This document shows, in pieces, positions 37,546 to 46,276 of a stretch of 64,000 bases of DNA. Both the position numbers and the translations under genes were made by a program. The DNA is taken from the IMG/VR virus record IMGVR_UViG_3300034122_002202, positions 62,001-126,000 of that record; one strand, 5' to 3'. The notes beneath the pieces were generated by a model. The model was not told the DNA's origin. It searched no databases and worked only from the letters and a program-made list of their open reading frames with translations. This stretch comes from a virus. Each line of letters starts with the position of its first letter. Positions within the stretch are counted from its first letter, which is position 1.

Positions 37546-38173
37546 TTTTAATCCAATTTATTTGTTTTAGTTTTCTAATCAATTCAAATTGTTGTTGTTC
37601 TTTAGACATATTTTCGTTATTTAAAATAATGTCAAATTTACTTGTACATTTATCTATTTCATTTTCACTTATATGACTATCATTATCTGTGCTTCTTGTT
37701 AACCTAATAACTATTCCACCAGCATCTTTAATGCTATCAATTTCATTTTCAAATCTTGCATCAGTAATAAAATTTAATGGACAATTTTGTTTGCTTATTG
37801 CATTAAAACAAGCGTTGATGTGTATTGATTTATTCATTTTTCTGGCTATTCCAGTTCCAAATTCTTGTAAGAATTCTCTAGCTGTCATTTGTCCTATAGG
37901 TGGATTTAAATTATTATATTTTATTTCACTATAATGAGGTAAGTCTTCCCATAAATAACTTGTGAGTGAGTTTTTATCTTCTAAAGATCCAAAAACCTGT
38001 TTGTGTTTTAATCCAAAAAAGTTGATTGCTACTGACTTCATTGTTTGAGCAAAAGAGAACATGCATGAATCACAACCAAAAAGCCTTAAAGAATTAAGAG
38101 AAAGAAATCCAGCTAAAGTATCTTTGCCAGAACCTTTTCTTCCAGAAAAACCTATCAATCTTTGAATTGTCAT
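37520..38173 (-). CDS. Deoxynucleoside monophosphate kinase
   Basis: A 217-residue P-loop kinase: G-F-S-G-R-K-G-S-G-K-D-T-L-A at residues 8-21, then A-R-E-F-L-Q-E-F-G-T, D-A-R-F-E-N-E-I near the middle and R-L-T-R-S as the lid. This layout resembles the T4 gp1-type dNMP kinase that converts dNMPs to dNDPs for phage DNA synthesis. Its ATG shares a base with the primase stop. It links ThyX and RNR to the dNTP pool. Confidence 0.87.
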   Translation of the reverse strand: MTIQRLIGFSGRKGSGKDTLAGFLSLNSLRLFGCDSCMFSFAQTMKSVAINFFGLKHKQVFGSLEDKNSLTSYLWEDLPHYSEIKYNNLNPPIGQMTAREFLQEFGTGIARKMNKSIHINACFNAISKQNCPLNFITDARFENEIDSIKDAGGIVIRLTRSTDNDSHISENEIDKCTSKFDIILNNENMSKEQQQFELIRKLKQINWIKNDHNLSKV

Positions 38174-39300
38174 TAATACGAGTTCCTTTCAATCAAAGGC
38201 TTAATCATGCTGTTTATTTGCTCATTGCTAAGATCACCTGGATCTTTAATGCCATCTGGCAGAGATGGGCATACTATTTTAAACATTCTAGAAAGAGATG
38301 AATTTAATTTATTCGAGGCACTATTGCCAGCTTTATCTGAGTCAAAAAGCAATATTAATGTAGTAGCACCAGAAGATTCAAGCAAAACCTGTTGTGTATC
38401 TGTAAGAGAAGAGCCAAAAACAGCAACAACATTGTGTATTCCGTTTTCAACAAATTTCCATACATCTGCTGGACCTTCAACTAATATAACTATTCCAGTT
38501 TTTTTAATCTCATCTTTAGCATTACCAAAATTATAAAGATAATTCTTTTTTGAAAATCCTTTATTGTGAATCCATTTACTAATAATAGTTTGTGGATCAC
38601 AGATTTCATTTTCATGATAGTTACTGCATTTACTGCATTTATCAAGTATTGTTCTTCCAGTAAAACCTACAATTGTTTTATTGTCTGAATCATATACTGG
38701 AACTACTGCTCTTTTCCTAAAGAATCTATTGTCTGATTTTGATTCCCCAATGTCATACATATCTAATATGTGTGCAGAATAGCCTCTAGACACAAAGTAT
38801 TTTGATGGTATATCAAGTCTTTCTCTTACAACTTTTTTAGTGTATAAAAATTCTTTTTGTTTTTTAACAGTTGTAAATAAGTGTGCATGTTTATCAAAAG
38901 CATGAGAAGGAACATCGTCTTTTATACTGGAAAGATCTATCTTTAATAAACCACAAAGAGAAGCAATTGTGTCTGAAAAACTAACTGTTCTATCTCCAAC
39001 CTTTGACCAACCATACTTTTTATTACTCATTACTCCACGGAAAAATCCTATAGATGTATTTATAAATGTGTTTTCGCAATGATGTGTATAACAAACCCAA
39101 TTGCCAACTCTTGTATGTCCAGACATAAAAAGATTTACTGCTGTTCTATTATCCCCACCATGAACTGGACAAGCACACACTATTGAGTCCGAAACGGATT
39201 TATATTGAATATTAAAATAGTCCATAAGAAATTCTATTTTATCGCATATTACAGCATTTAAATATTCATTCTTAGTTATTTCAGTTGACTTCGATTTCAT
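38173..39300 (-). CDS. DnaG-like primase
   Basis: A 375-residue protein. Residues around 43-75 have C-A-C-P-V-H-G-G and C-Y-T-H-H-C, a zinc finger for template binding. The central part reads G-F-T-G-R-T-I-L, followed by four extra cysteines (C-S-K-C ... C). The Toprim core is V-I-L-V-E-G-P-A-D-V-W then L-L-F-D-S-D-K-A-G, with catalytic Glu and D-x-D present. It makes RNA primers. Most of the C-terminal helicase-interaction domain of cellular DnaG is absent. It overlaps the helicase end by 20 nt. Confidence 0.9.
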   Translation of the reverse strand: MKSKSTEITKNEYLNAVICDKIEFLMDYFNIQYKSVSDSIVCACPVHGGDNRTAVNLFMSGHTRVGNWVCYTHHCENTFINTSIGFFRGVMSNKKYGWSKVGDRTVSFSDTIASLCGLLKIDLSSIKDDVPSHAFDKHAHLFTTVKKQKEFLYTKKVVRERLDIPSKYFVSRGYSAHILDMYDIGESKSDNRFFRKRAVVPVYDSDNKTIVGFTGRTILDKCSKCSNYHENEICDPQTIISKWIHNKGFSKKNYLYNFGNAKDEIKKTGIVILVEGPADVWKFVENGIHNVVAVFGSSLTDTQQVLLESSGATTLILLFDSDKAGNSASNKLNSSLSRMFKIVCPSLPDGIKDPGDLSNEQINSMIKPLIERNSY

Positions 39301-40741
39301 CTGGCAATCCTTCCACTACAAAACCATTATTCTGTCTTGTAGACTGAGATTTAAAAATTTGACTTCTAGTTGGACCTTCTTCTATTTTTCCAAATTCATA
39401 ATTAGCAAATATATTTATATAATCGCCTTGATCCATTCCTTTGCCATGTCTTGCAACAACAGGAACTAATTTCAAATTGTATCTAATCTTATCCTGAGAG
39501 AATCCTTCATCTGCCATTTCCTCTTCACTTTTCCTTTTATAGATTGAAAAGTTGGAACATAGCCAAAGTATTCTGTCAGAACCAGATGCTACATCAGTAT
39601 CTTCACGATTAATACCATCTCTGTTTAGCTGAGTAAACGCTAAACATGAAGCATTATATTGAACCATAAAGTTATGTAGGTTTGTCATTAAAAAGCCAAG
39701 AGCTTGATATTCTGCCATATTTTTACCAATGCCAGAATCATCCATTAGCTTTATATAGTCATATATGATTAAACATGGGTTTGCTTTTCCAGAATCATCA
39801 AGACCAACATCTTTAATTACCCATCTTCTAGCCATACTTATAACTTCATCAAAGCTTTTTCCTGCAATAGACTTGTATTGAAATGGCATTTCTTTAATTT
39901 TTTCAATAGCCTTTTTAATACTATTTCTTTTTGAAACATCTTTTGAGAATAAACCGCTTTCAATTTCTTCTATTTTAACTCCAGACATACAAGCCAATAT
40001 TCTATGCCAATGATCTTTCTCCGTCATTTCTGTATCAAGCATTAAGACTGGAATCTTGTTTGACGATACGCTAATGCCAACATTGTCAGCAAAAAAGCTT
40101 TTACCAGTTTTCATTCTAGCACCGATAAGATTCACTGTTCCTGGCCTAAATCCACCCCCAATAGCCATATCATATGCTTTGAATCCAGAGGAAATACCCA
40201 ACTGTGAAATTGGATTTGACTCTAAATACTCAACATATTCTTCTATGCCATCGCTCATTAGTTTTGGATTAGGATCTTCGGAGTTTGAAATCTTAAATGT
40301 TGCATCTAAAACACATGATTCTGCAATAGAAATAATGTGGCTTATAGGCTCATCGCCAGTCACATTTTCAAGTGTGTTTGCACCATTGATTAGATTTAAA
40401 GACAGGTTTTTGGCAATGCTCAACTTTTTAAGCTTTGCTGCACTTTTTCTGGCATTAACTAATTCAACTGGAAAACTGGTTAGTGATCTTAAATACTTTG
40501 CCTGTTCTGATGTCTTAAAAAACTGTGATAAGTTTAAAGATTCAGCAGTAGAAATAACTGTTGGTATATCTACCCTTGAACTCTTATCAGTAATTATTTT
40601 TGAAAAACATTTGAATATAGCAGCATTGTCATCGCTAGAAAAACAGTTTTCATCAATAATATCTGCAACTTCAATAAAACAATCGTAGCCTTTCTGAAAA
40701 AGTCCAGCTAAGACCACTCTTTCTGCACCTACATCTATCAT
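39281..40741 (-). CDS. dnaB: Replicative DNA helicase (DnaB-like)
   Basis: Codes for 486 residues from the ATG at 40741, which overlaps the upstream TGA as ATGA; an upstream in-frame Met would lie within the previous gene. The N-terminal helical domain has V-L-A-G-L-F. The RecA-like motor has Walker A G-A-R-M-K-T-G-K-S near 215, V-L-M-L-D-T-E-M-T next, and L-I-I-Y-D-Y-I-K-L Walker B near 335. A later L-A-F-T-Q-L-N-R and R-I-L-W-L-C-S-N follow. It unwinds the fork with the neighbouring primase. Confidence 0.92.
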   Translation of the reverse strand: MIDVGAERVVLAGLFQKGYDCFIEVADIIDENCFSSDDNAAIFKCFSKIITDKSSRVDIPTVISTAESLNLSQFFKTSEQAKYLRSLTSFPVELVNARKSAAKLKKLSIAKNLSLNLINGANTLENVTGDEPISHIISIAESCVLDATFKISNSEDPNPKLMSDGIEEYVEYLESNPISQLGISSGFKAYDMAIGGGFRPGTVNLIGARMKTGKSFFADNVGISVSSNKIPVLMLDTEMTEKDHWHRILACMSGVKIEEIESGLFSKDVSKRNSIKKAIEKIKEMPFQYKSIAGKSFDEVISMARRWVIKDVGLDDSGKANPCLIIYDYIKLMDDSGIGKNMAEYQALGFLMTNLHNFMVQYNASCLAFTQLNRDGINREDTDVASGSDRILWLCSNFSIYKRKSEEEMADEGFSQDKIRYNLKLVPVVARHGKGMDQGDYINIFANYEFGKIEEGPTRSQIFKSQSTRQNNGFVVEGLPDEIEVN

Positions 40742-41223
40742 CTTCTCACCGCTTTTTTCATGCAAGGAACACATATAAATCCAGAAGATTCATTATCTCT
40801 AGATTTAAACGCATATTCCTCTGAGGTTATTTCCATAGTATTGGAACATTTTGTACAGTTAACGCTTTGAAATCCAGAAGATTCATCTACTGGCCTTCTG
40901 TATTTCTTAGGTTGTAAATCTTTAGATTGCTCTTCAATAAAAGAACATTCTAAAGTTTGATCATCTACAAATTTGTTTTGAAATACTGGTCTAGCAACTG
41001 ATTCTTTTGTCTTTGCTGCACTATTATTCGTATTGATCATGAATTTATTCAATTGGGCATCATCGTTTTTAATTGTTTCAACAACAACTTCTTTTTTTTG
41101 TTCAACCACTTTTTCTTTTTTATTATTGAGCACCACAACGCCAGCCAAATCCTGCAATACTTCATCTACTAATACCCAATCGCTTTTTTGTATTGCTTCT
41201 TTTAATTTAGATATTACGCTCAT
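40738..41223 (-). CDS. Protein with C-terminal zinc ribbon, unknown
   Basis: A 161-residue protein. The N-terminal third is helical and Lys/Val/Glu-rich; the end has C-T-K-C and C-V-P-C separated by about 26 residues, a zinc ribbon. It is coupled to the helicase by an ATGA overlap and to the gene upstream by 17 nt. A helicase-loader or single-strand-binding role is possible from position only. Confidence 0.55.
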   Translation of the reverse strand: MSVISKLKEAIQKSDWVLVDEVLQDLAGVVVLNNKKEKVVEQKKEVVVETIKNDDAQLNKFMINTNNSAAKTKESVARPVFQNKFVDDQTLECSFIEEQSKDLQPKKYRRPVDESSGFQSVNCTKCSNTMEITSEEYAFKSRDNESSGFICVPCMKKAVRR

Positions 41224-41719
41224 TATTTTTCCTTTTGTTGTAAGAAAGATTAGAAAATGTATCAGAAACCTTTTCTACTCTTATAGGTAAATATTCTGTC
41301 CTGTCTATTCTTGCTTGTATCTTTACTGCAAGCATTTTTACTTTTTGTGCATAATCATCATCTTTAACTGATAATGCCATTCTTTCATCTGGAGAGAAGT
41401 ATCTATAATCTGTAAGTTTAGACGAAATAGCTTTTAATATCTTTTCGTTACACCATCTTAATTTTGCTTTTTCTCTGTTGAGCATTCTAGATAAATGAAA
41501 GGAGAAGCTATTTAATAGAACACAAGCTTCTGCACAATCTTCAGAAGACATTTTTTTTAACTCTTCTTGCGAAAGATATAGGTACTTCATACAAGTAAAT
41601 TCTAAATCTTTAGGGATTGAGGATAAACCTATTGAATTTTCATAGCTATCTAAAAGAGAATCAAATTTTTCTTCTTCGCTAACCTTCAATTCTTTTTCGC
41701 CATTGTTGTTCTGATTCAT
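41207..41719 (-). CDS. Helical protein of recA-helicase interval, unknown
   Basis: A 170-residue, mainly helical, charged protein with no recognised motif. It overlaps the nuclease-like gene upstream by 41 nt and the zinc-ribbon gene downstream by 17 nt. Some phages have a helicase loader in this interval, but nothing in the sequence shows that here. Confidence 0.5.
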   Translation of the reverse strand: MNQNNNGEKELKVSEEEKFDSLLDSYENSIGLSSIPKDLEFTCMKYLYLSQEELKKMSSEDCAEACVLLNSFSFHLSRMLNREKAKLRWCNEKILKAISSKLTDYRYFSPDERMALSVKDDDYAQKVKMLAVKIQARIDRTEYLPIRVEKVSDTFSNLSYNKRKNNERNI

Positions 41720-42077
41720 TGAATGGTAACTCTATAAGGTAAATGTTGTTTTTTTCACACCACTCTATTTTATTTTTATCATTTTTTTTGGAATGATAAA
41801 AGTTCAACATTGTATTATGAAAAAAGGGTATGAATTTGTAGTGTTGTTCCCCATGAACTTCAACTATTGTTTTCCTCAATGGCAACCAAAAGTCTGCTGC
41901 TAAACCTCCAGAACCAGGCAAAGTTGCTTCTTCTAAGATTCTGTCCATTGGATACATTGCTTTAAGTATAGATCTAGCCAATAAATGCAATGAAGATCTA
42001 GGTTTAGAATCATCATGATCTGGAACATTGCCAGAAGTCCAAGAGTAAGTTTTACCATCAAGACCTATTACTTTCAC
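41679..42077 (-). CDS. Small PD-(D/E)XK-like endonuclease next to recA
   Basis: A 132-residue protein starting at a GTG that overlaps the RecA stop as GTGA. The core has L-E-E-A-T-L-P-G, A-D-F-W-L-P and then I-V-E-V-H-G-E-Q-H-Y, which looks like an E ... D ... E-x-H/Q nuclease core similar to Vsr-type folds. The C-terminal helix I-E-W-C-E-K-N-N-I and strand I-Y-L-I-E-L-P also fit that fold. It probably cuts DNA during recombination or repair; substrate unknown. Confidence 0.6.
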   Translation of the reverse strand: MKVIGLDGKTYSWTSGNVPDHDDSKPRSSLHLLARSILKAMYPMDRILEEATLPGSGGLAADFWLPLRKTIVEVHGEQHYKFIPFFHNTMLNFYHSKKNDKNKIEWCEKNNIYLIELPFNESEQQWRKRIEG

Positions 42078-44095
42078 GATATAATAGCCTTAATTTCTTT
42101 TTCTAAAGCAGCAATCCACTTAGGATTTTCTAACAATAATTTATACATTTTTTCTGCACCTTGAGTTTTAACTAACTTAATAGTAGCATCATCCCAAGCT
42201 TCAGCTTTCAGTAGCTTTAAATGTCTTTCCATAAAATCTAATGTCATCCAAGCACCAGCTTTGTTTATAAGGCCAAGCTGACAACCTAAATTAATTGCTT
42301 CGTATGTATTATCTATTCCAATACCATATCTTATATAACTATCTACTTCCATTCCTGGTGACCCTAAAGAACAAGATTCAATTAGCCAATGCACTTGCTG
42401 GCCAATTTGCTTGTCTTTTCCTTCACCACCAACAGTCCAAGGCTTATCAGACTTTACCCTCATTTGAACATCTGCCTGATATTGCAATGTTCTAGAACCC
42501 TTTTCTGTATAACCACCATACATACCTTGAGATTGCGTTAGATGCATAATCGCCCAAACCATACAGTTTTGTACTGGCACTATATTGGCTGCTTGTCTAC
42601 AAAAACCAGCAAAAAGCTTATTACCAGCCCCTCTATTCTCATAGCCAATACCTTGATCCATTTCCTTCTCATCACATAGAGCAGAAACGCTATCTATAAT
42701 GATCAGGCTACCTGGATGGGTATTGATGGCTTTAAAGGCCAGATTTAGGTAGTCCTTTGCGGTAAGAATCTTATCTTGAGTAGATCTATAGATTGTCATT
42801 TTATTCAAATCTAAGCCAGCTATGCCCCTTAGATTCATAGGCTTTAATCTACCCTCTATGTTTAGATAATACACATGTCTAGAACCATTCTCTGGTTTTT
42901 GACATTGAGCAGCAAAAGATAGTGAGGTAAGCGTGTTATGAGTTACAACAAAATTGTCTGTTAAATACAAACCGCTTTTATCTCTAACTGAGATACAAAC
43001 ACTTTGTTCTCTTCTTGTTTTTACTACAGATATTATTTTTCTGGATAAATTGTTTTTTACATCTTTCTTTTTAAACTTCTCTTTTTTAAATTCAAACAAT
43101 TTTTTTTTATTTTTAATTATAATAGAACAATAATAAATAAAGTTGTCTTCATTGTTTTGATGTCTAGATATTAAACATATTCCACCTAAAGATTGAACTA
43201 ATAGCCTAAAGTCTTCAGCAAATTGCTTTGATGAAACTGTAACAATTGGAGTTTCTGTTTTTGTTATATGTGCAAAGCTGAGTATTCCTTGCAGTAAAGA
43301 CATTCTGTTTTCTACTGAATTATATAAATAATTTGGTGGTATAAATTTTTGAGATGTTTTTTTACCAAGAAGACCTAGCTCTCTTAACTCATCATGTATG
43401 TTTATTGTTAATTGATTTTCTTGTTTTGTGTAAGGTATCTTGGCTCCATTCATTAGATCGCAAATGCGATCACAAAGCTTTTCATCCTCAATCAATGCAG
43501 TAATTTTTTTATTAAAAAATCCAACAGTAAGCAAAGCACCAAATACAAATGGGTTTATTGGAATCTTAATCGGATTAAATTTTGCTGGTGCTGTTATTGG
43601 TATTGAATACTTAGCTTTAGTGCTTTTGCCTATATATATTTTGTTCATAAAATCTTTTAACATTACAGTTTTATAAGATTTTTGTTCTCTAGTTTTTATA
43701 TTCCATAAATGATTTTCGCCACACTCTGCTGTTGAACCATCTGAAAATGTTACTGTATAAACATCTTTTACCCCTTGTGGATAAATACCACAAACCATAG
43801 ATGTTGTTCCATTTGGGCAACAAATCATTTCTCCATATGTGATATCGCCAATTCTTTTTGGCCCATTAGCTGTATAAACTATGGCAGAGACAGGTTGTTC
43901 TTTCCCACTTTTTGGGTGTCCAGAGCATGTGATCCAAGAACCTTCTGGTATTCCACCATGCAAACCCAAGTTTAATGCTGGAGATAAAGGTATTACATGT
44001 TTTTCTTCATCCAATAAGTCGTTAGCGTTTATAGCAATACCTTTGCCATACTGTTTATCCACTTCTTTTAGGATTTTTTCAAGATTGTCACTCAT
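42074..44095 (-). CDS. recA: RecA recombinase precursor with intein
   Basis: A 673-residue precursor. Residues 1-65 and 388-673 join into a 351-residue RecA. The N-terminal core reads L-N-L-G-L-H-G-G-I-P-E-G-S, Walker A is G-H-P-K-S-G-K then T, and Walker B is L-I-I-I-D-S-V-S-A-L. Later come N-K-L-F-A-G-F-C-R-Q, W-A-I-M-H-L-T-Q-S-Q and Y-T-E-K-G-S-R-T. The intein sits between Lys and Thr of the P-loop, so the enzyme cannot bind ATP until splicing. It starts 8 nt inside the preceding gene and is followed by the nuclease-like gene. Confidence 0.9.
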   Translation of the reverse strand: MSDNLEKILKEVDKQYGKGIAINANDLLDEEKHVIPLSPALNLGLHGGIPEGSWITCSGHPKSGKEQPVSAIVYTANGPKRIGDITYGEMICCPNGTTSMVCGIYPQGVKDVYTVTFSDGSTAECGENHLWNIKTREQKSYKTVMLKDFMNKIYIGKSTKAKYSIPITAPAKFNPIKIPINPFVFGALLTVGFFNKKITALIEDEKLCDRICDLMNGAKIPYTKQENQLTINIHDELRELGLLGKKTSQKFIPPNYLYNSVENRMSLLQGILSFAHITKTETPIVTVSSKQFAEDFRLLVQSLGGICLISRHQNNEDNFIYYCSIIIKNKKKLFEFKKEKFKKKDVKNNLSRKIISVVKTRREQSVCISVRDKSGLYLTDNFVVTHNTLTSLSFAAQCQKPENGSRHVYYLNIEGRLKPMNLRGIAGLDLNKMTIYRSTQDKILTAKDYLNLAFKAINTHPGSLIIIDSVSALCDEKEMDQGIGYENRGAGNKLFAGFCRQAANIVPVQNCMVWAIMHLTQSQGMYGGYTEKGSRTLQYQADVQMRVKSDKPWTVGGEGKDKQIGQQVHWLIESCSLGSPGMEVDSYIRYGIGIDNTYEAINLGCQLGLINKAGAWMTLDFMERHLKLLKAEAWDDATIKLVKTQGAEKMYKLLLENPKWIAALEKEIKAIIS
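42935..43900 (-). mobile_element. Intein in RecA, probable class 3
   Basis: A 322-residue insertion from E66 to N387 of the precursor. It starts E-Q-P-V-S-A-I-V-Y-T, so lacks the usual N-terminal Cys/Ser nucleophile. The class 3 W-C-T triad is visible: Trp in E-N-H-L-W, Cys in S-V-C-I-S-V, and Thr in V-V-T-H-N, with Thr as first residue after the insert. The middle keeps two LAGLIDADG-like helices (G-A-L-L-T-V-G-F and L-L-Q-G-I-L-S-F), but the catalytic acid is missing from both. The endonuclease is probably dead while splicing is probably intact. Confidence 0.82.
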
Positions 44096-44519
44096 TGTCT
44101 AGTTCCTTTATTCTTTTAATTAAAGATTTAGATTGCTGAAAGGTTTTTCTAATTGGAAGTTCTACAGCTTCTTTTGATTCAGTCAAGCTTGAAATTTCTT
44201 TAAAGCTTTTTTCTTCTAAGATAATTAACTTCTTAAGCCAAGGAGCACCTAATGAAAATATCTTTTTGCCTTCTTTAGATCTAAGTGCTTTAGATACAAC
44301 TGCTGCATCATGATCTTTTAAGATTATATTGGCTAAATTTAATTGTTTAAAAAATTCCTTTTTCCATCTTGGTTTGTTCCAAAACTTAATAGGTAATTCT
44401 TCTAGGTTTTCTTTGGCTGTTCTTTCGCACATAACTTCAGCTAAGAATTGTGCTGGAGTAATCCAACCACCACCATGTCTGGATTCGTATTTGCTATCGT
44501 CACTTCTTTGTTTTGCCAT
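44088..44519 (-). CDS. Conserved-looking small protein upstream of recA, unknown
   Basis: A 143-residue basic protein starting M-A-K-Q-R-S-D-D-S-K-Y-E, with an early G-G-G-W-I-T-P-A-Q-F-L-A-E box and a C-terminal helical region. It ends 8 nt into recA, so is translated with it. No family was recognised. Confidence 0.55.
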   Translation of the reverse strand: MAKQRSDDSKYESRHGGGWITPAQFLAEVMCERTAKENLEELPIKFWNKPRWKKEFFKQLNLANIILKDHDAAVVSKALRSKEGKKIFSLGAPWLKKLIILEEKSFKEISSLTESKEAVELPIRKTFQQSKSLIKRIKELDNE

Positions 44520-44521
44520 AA

Positions 44522-44938
44522 TTAATCATTCATTATTACTGGATCTATAGAAAGATTTTCTAAGATCCTATCTTCTTCATTTATTACTATTAACTCAGGA
44601 ACCTTTATACTCTTTATTCGTGCAACATTGCCAATTATTTCGCCAGAAACAAAAAGATTTATGGAATAGTCAGATGATAACTGTCCAATTACCCCATTTG
44701 AAAAATAATAACCTTGTGCGTTCTCTGGAAAAGGTTCAAAAAAATTAGATCTAAACTGAAAGTAAAGCTTTGTAATCTTTAATCCAGTATTAATTATATG
44801 TTTTTTTAATCTAATCCAAGCAGAATTTATTTCTAAGTTTGGCCTATCATCATCTTGATAGACTTTTGTACCATCAGAAAGTACAGCTATCCATCTAGGC
44901 TTTTCAAAAATAAAATCGTCTTCTTTAGTACAAATCAT
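44522..44938 (-). CDS. Small protein, unknown
   Basis: A 138-residue protein with a likely beta-rich fold (K-P-R-W-I-A-V-L-S-D-G-T-K-V-Y early, then several strands). It overlaps the upstream gene's end as ATGA and ends 2 nt before the next gene. Function not visible. Confidence 0.5.
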   Translation of the reverse strand: MICTKEDDFIFEKPRWIAVLSDGTKVYQDDDRPNLEINSAWIRLKKHIINTGLKITKLYFQFRSNFFEPFPENAQGYYFSNGVIGQLSSDYSINLFVSGEIIGNVARIKSIKVPELIVINEEDRILENLSIDPVIMND

Positions 44939-45222
44939 ATTTTGTGCCTTGTATTCTTATATCTATCTAAGAATTCATGGTTAATATTATCTTTTTTAGC
45001 ATTCATGTCGTCTGCAACACCTTGCTTTTCAGTCATAGAGACTGTTCCGCTATAAACTTGAAACGCATTGGATGCTTTGGTTTTTGAAGCGTTATATAAT
45101 TCTTGAATGTCTTCGATCTTAGCACCAACTTTTTCTGCTATAGATTCAATAGTTTGCAAGTGCGAGTTTGACTTTATATAAAACTCTTTAACTTCATCAA
45201 TAACAAATTTTTTATTTTTCAT
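44935..45222 (-). CDS. Small helical protein with possible helix-turn-helix
   Basis: A 95-residue protein. The segment I-E-S-I-A-E-K-V-G-A-K-I-E-D-I-Q near residues 26-41 could be a helix-turn-helix, suggesting DNA binding. It overlaps neighbours by 4 nt on each side. This role is weakly supported. Confidence 0.45.
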   Translation of the reverse strand: MKNKKFVIDEVKEFYIKSNSHLQTIESIAEKVGAKIEDIQELYNASKTKASNAFQVYSGTVSMTEKQGVADDMNAKKDNINHEFLDRYKNTRHKI

Positions 45223-45563
45223 GCTATAGCACTCCTATCTGCGTTTCTAATGAAAGATGTTTTTTTTGTAGTAAGATATGAAATATAATGATTAAAACAT
45301 TCTTCACTAACTTTTCTATAGTGATATTTGTTTTTGCCAGTATAGTTATCAAATCTTCTTAGTTCTTCAACAAGATCTGTTTCTGGATCAAACAATTTGC
45401 TTGGACTGAAAGACGAAAGGCACATCTTAACCCAGTAAGAATAAGTGTTGTTGGTTATGTCCAATGATTTTTTAGCTAAACAAAAAGCTTCATTTGGATC
45501 TATGTCATTTGCATCTTTATCATATCCATATGATTTTATTTCTGGATCATCATAGATTTCCAT
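45219..45563 (-). CDS. Small acidic protein, unknown
   Basis: A 114-residue protein with an acidic N-terminus and helical remainder rich in Tyr and Ser. Its start shares one base with the upstream stop (TAATG) and its end overlaps the next gene by 4 nt. No motif was recognised. Confidence 0.5.
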   Translation of the reverse strand: MEIYDDPEIKSYGYDKDANDIDPNEAFCLAKKSLDITNNTYSYWVKMCLSSFSPSKLFDPETDLVEELRRFDNYTGKNKYHYRKVSEECFNHYISYLTTKKTSFIRNADRSAIA

Positions 45564-45913
45564 TACTTTCTCCTAGAAGTTTTAAACAATATGTTATCTT
45601 CATCAATTACAATATCATCTAAGTTTGTAACTTCAGTATAGTGTTCTGGATTTTCTTTATCTTCAATAATAAATCCAGCAGCACGAAATATTCCTTTTAC
45701 TTCTGTAATAAAACTTTTGTCATTACAGTAACAGCATTCTGCTATACACTTCCAAATAAATGGTGTTCCATCACTTTTCTTTTCGTTTGGCTTTACAATC
45801 AAAACATCTACTAATGGCTTATTACAATTACTACATTTTATAATTACATGCCCACCATCTACTAAACCTTCTTTTGGTTTTTCTTTTTCATCTTCTTGTT
45901 TTAACTTGCTCAT
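45563..45913 (-). CDS. Small zinc-ribbon protein, unknown
   Basis: A 116-residue protein with I-K-C-S-N-C-N-K-P-L near residue 28 and C-I-A-E-C-C-Y-C about 30 residues later, a rubredoxin- or ribbon-like metal site. The C-terminal half is acidic with strands. It lies between the FmdB-like gene and another small gene with 4-nt and 1-nt overlaps. Confidence 0.55.
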   Translation of the reverse strand: MSKLKQEDEKEKPKEGLVDGGHVIIKCSNCNKPLVDVLIVKPNEKKSDGTPFIWKCIAECCYCNDKSFITEVKGIFRAAGFIIEDKENPEHYTEVTNLDDIVIDEDNILFKTSRRK

Positions 45914-46275
45914 TTTTTTTCTCCTTTGTCTATATATTTCCTAATATTCTTAATCTTATCAACATTTAATATTTTGTCTTGTTTTTCAAGACCTTTTACT
46001 TTTCCAGACCTCCACCAAGGAAGCTTATTATCTGCTTCTTCTTTTTCTTTTGCAATCTTTTCTTTTATTTTTCCACCTTCTCTTTTAAAGTTTTGTTCGC
46101 TTATTTGGCCTAATGTTTCCCCGCCTTTGACATAACTAATTATGCCACCAGAAAATACTTGAACCAATTTGTTTTTTTTACAATTTGGACATTTTTCCAA
46201 ATGACCTTCTGCAAAAGTACGAAATTCTTCTATTGAATTATTGCAATTTTCACATGTGTATTCATAGGTTGGCAT
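45910..46275 (-). CDS. FmdB-family zinc-ribbon protein
   Basis: Codes for 121 residues from the ATG at 46275, one base after the upstream stop; this gives the family start M-P-T-Y-E-Y-T-C-E-N-C. The second pair is L-E-K-C-P-N-C-K-K-N and then V-Q-V-F-S-G-G-I. The FmdB/CxxC ribbon is a putative regulator type. A Lys/Glu-rich C-terminal helix follows. An in-frame start 12 nt further upstream is less family-like. Confidence 0.75.
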   Translation of the reverse strand: MPTYEYTCENCNNSIEEFRTFAEGHLEKCPNCKKNKLVQVFSGGIISYVKGGETLGQISEQNFKREGGKIKEKIAKEKEEADNKLPWWRSGKVKGLEKQDKILNVDKIKNIRKYIDKGEKK

Positions 46276-46276
46276 A

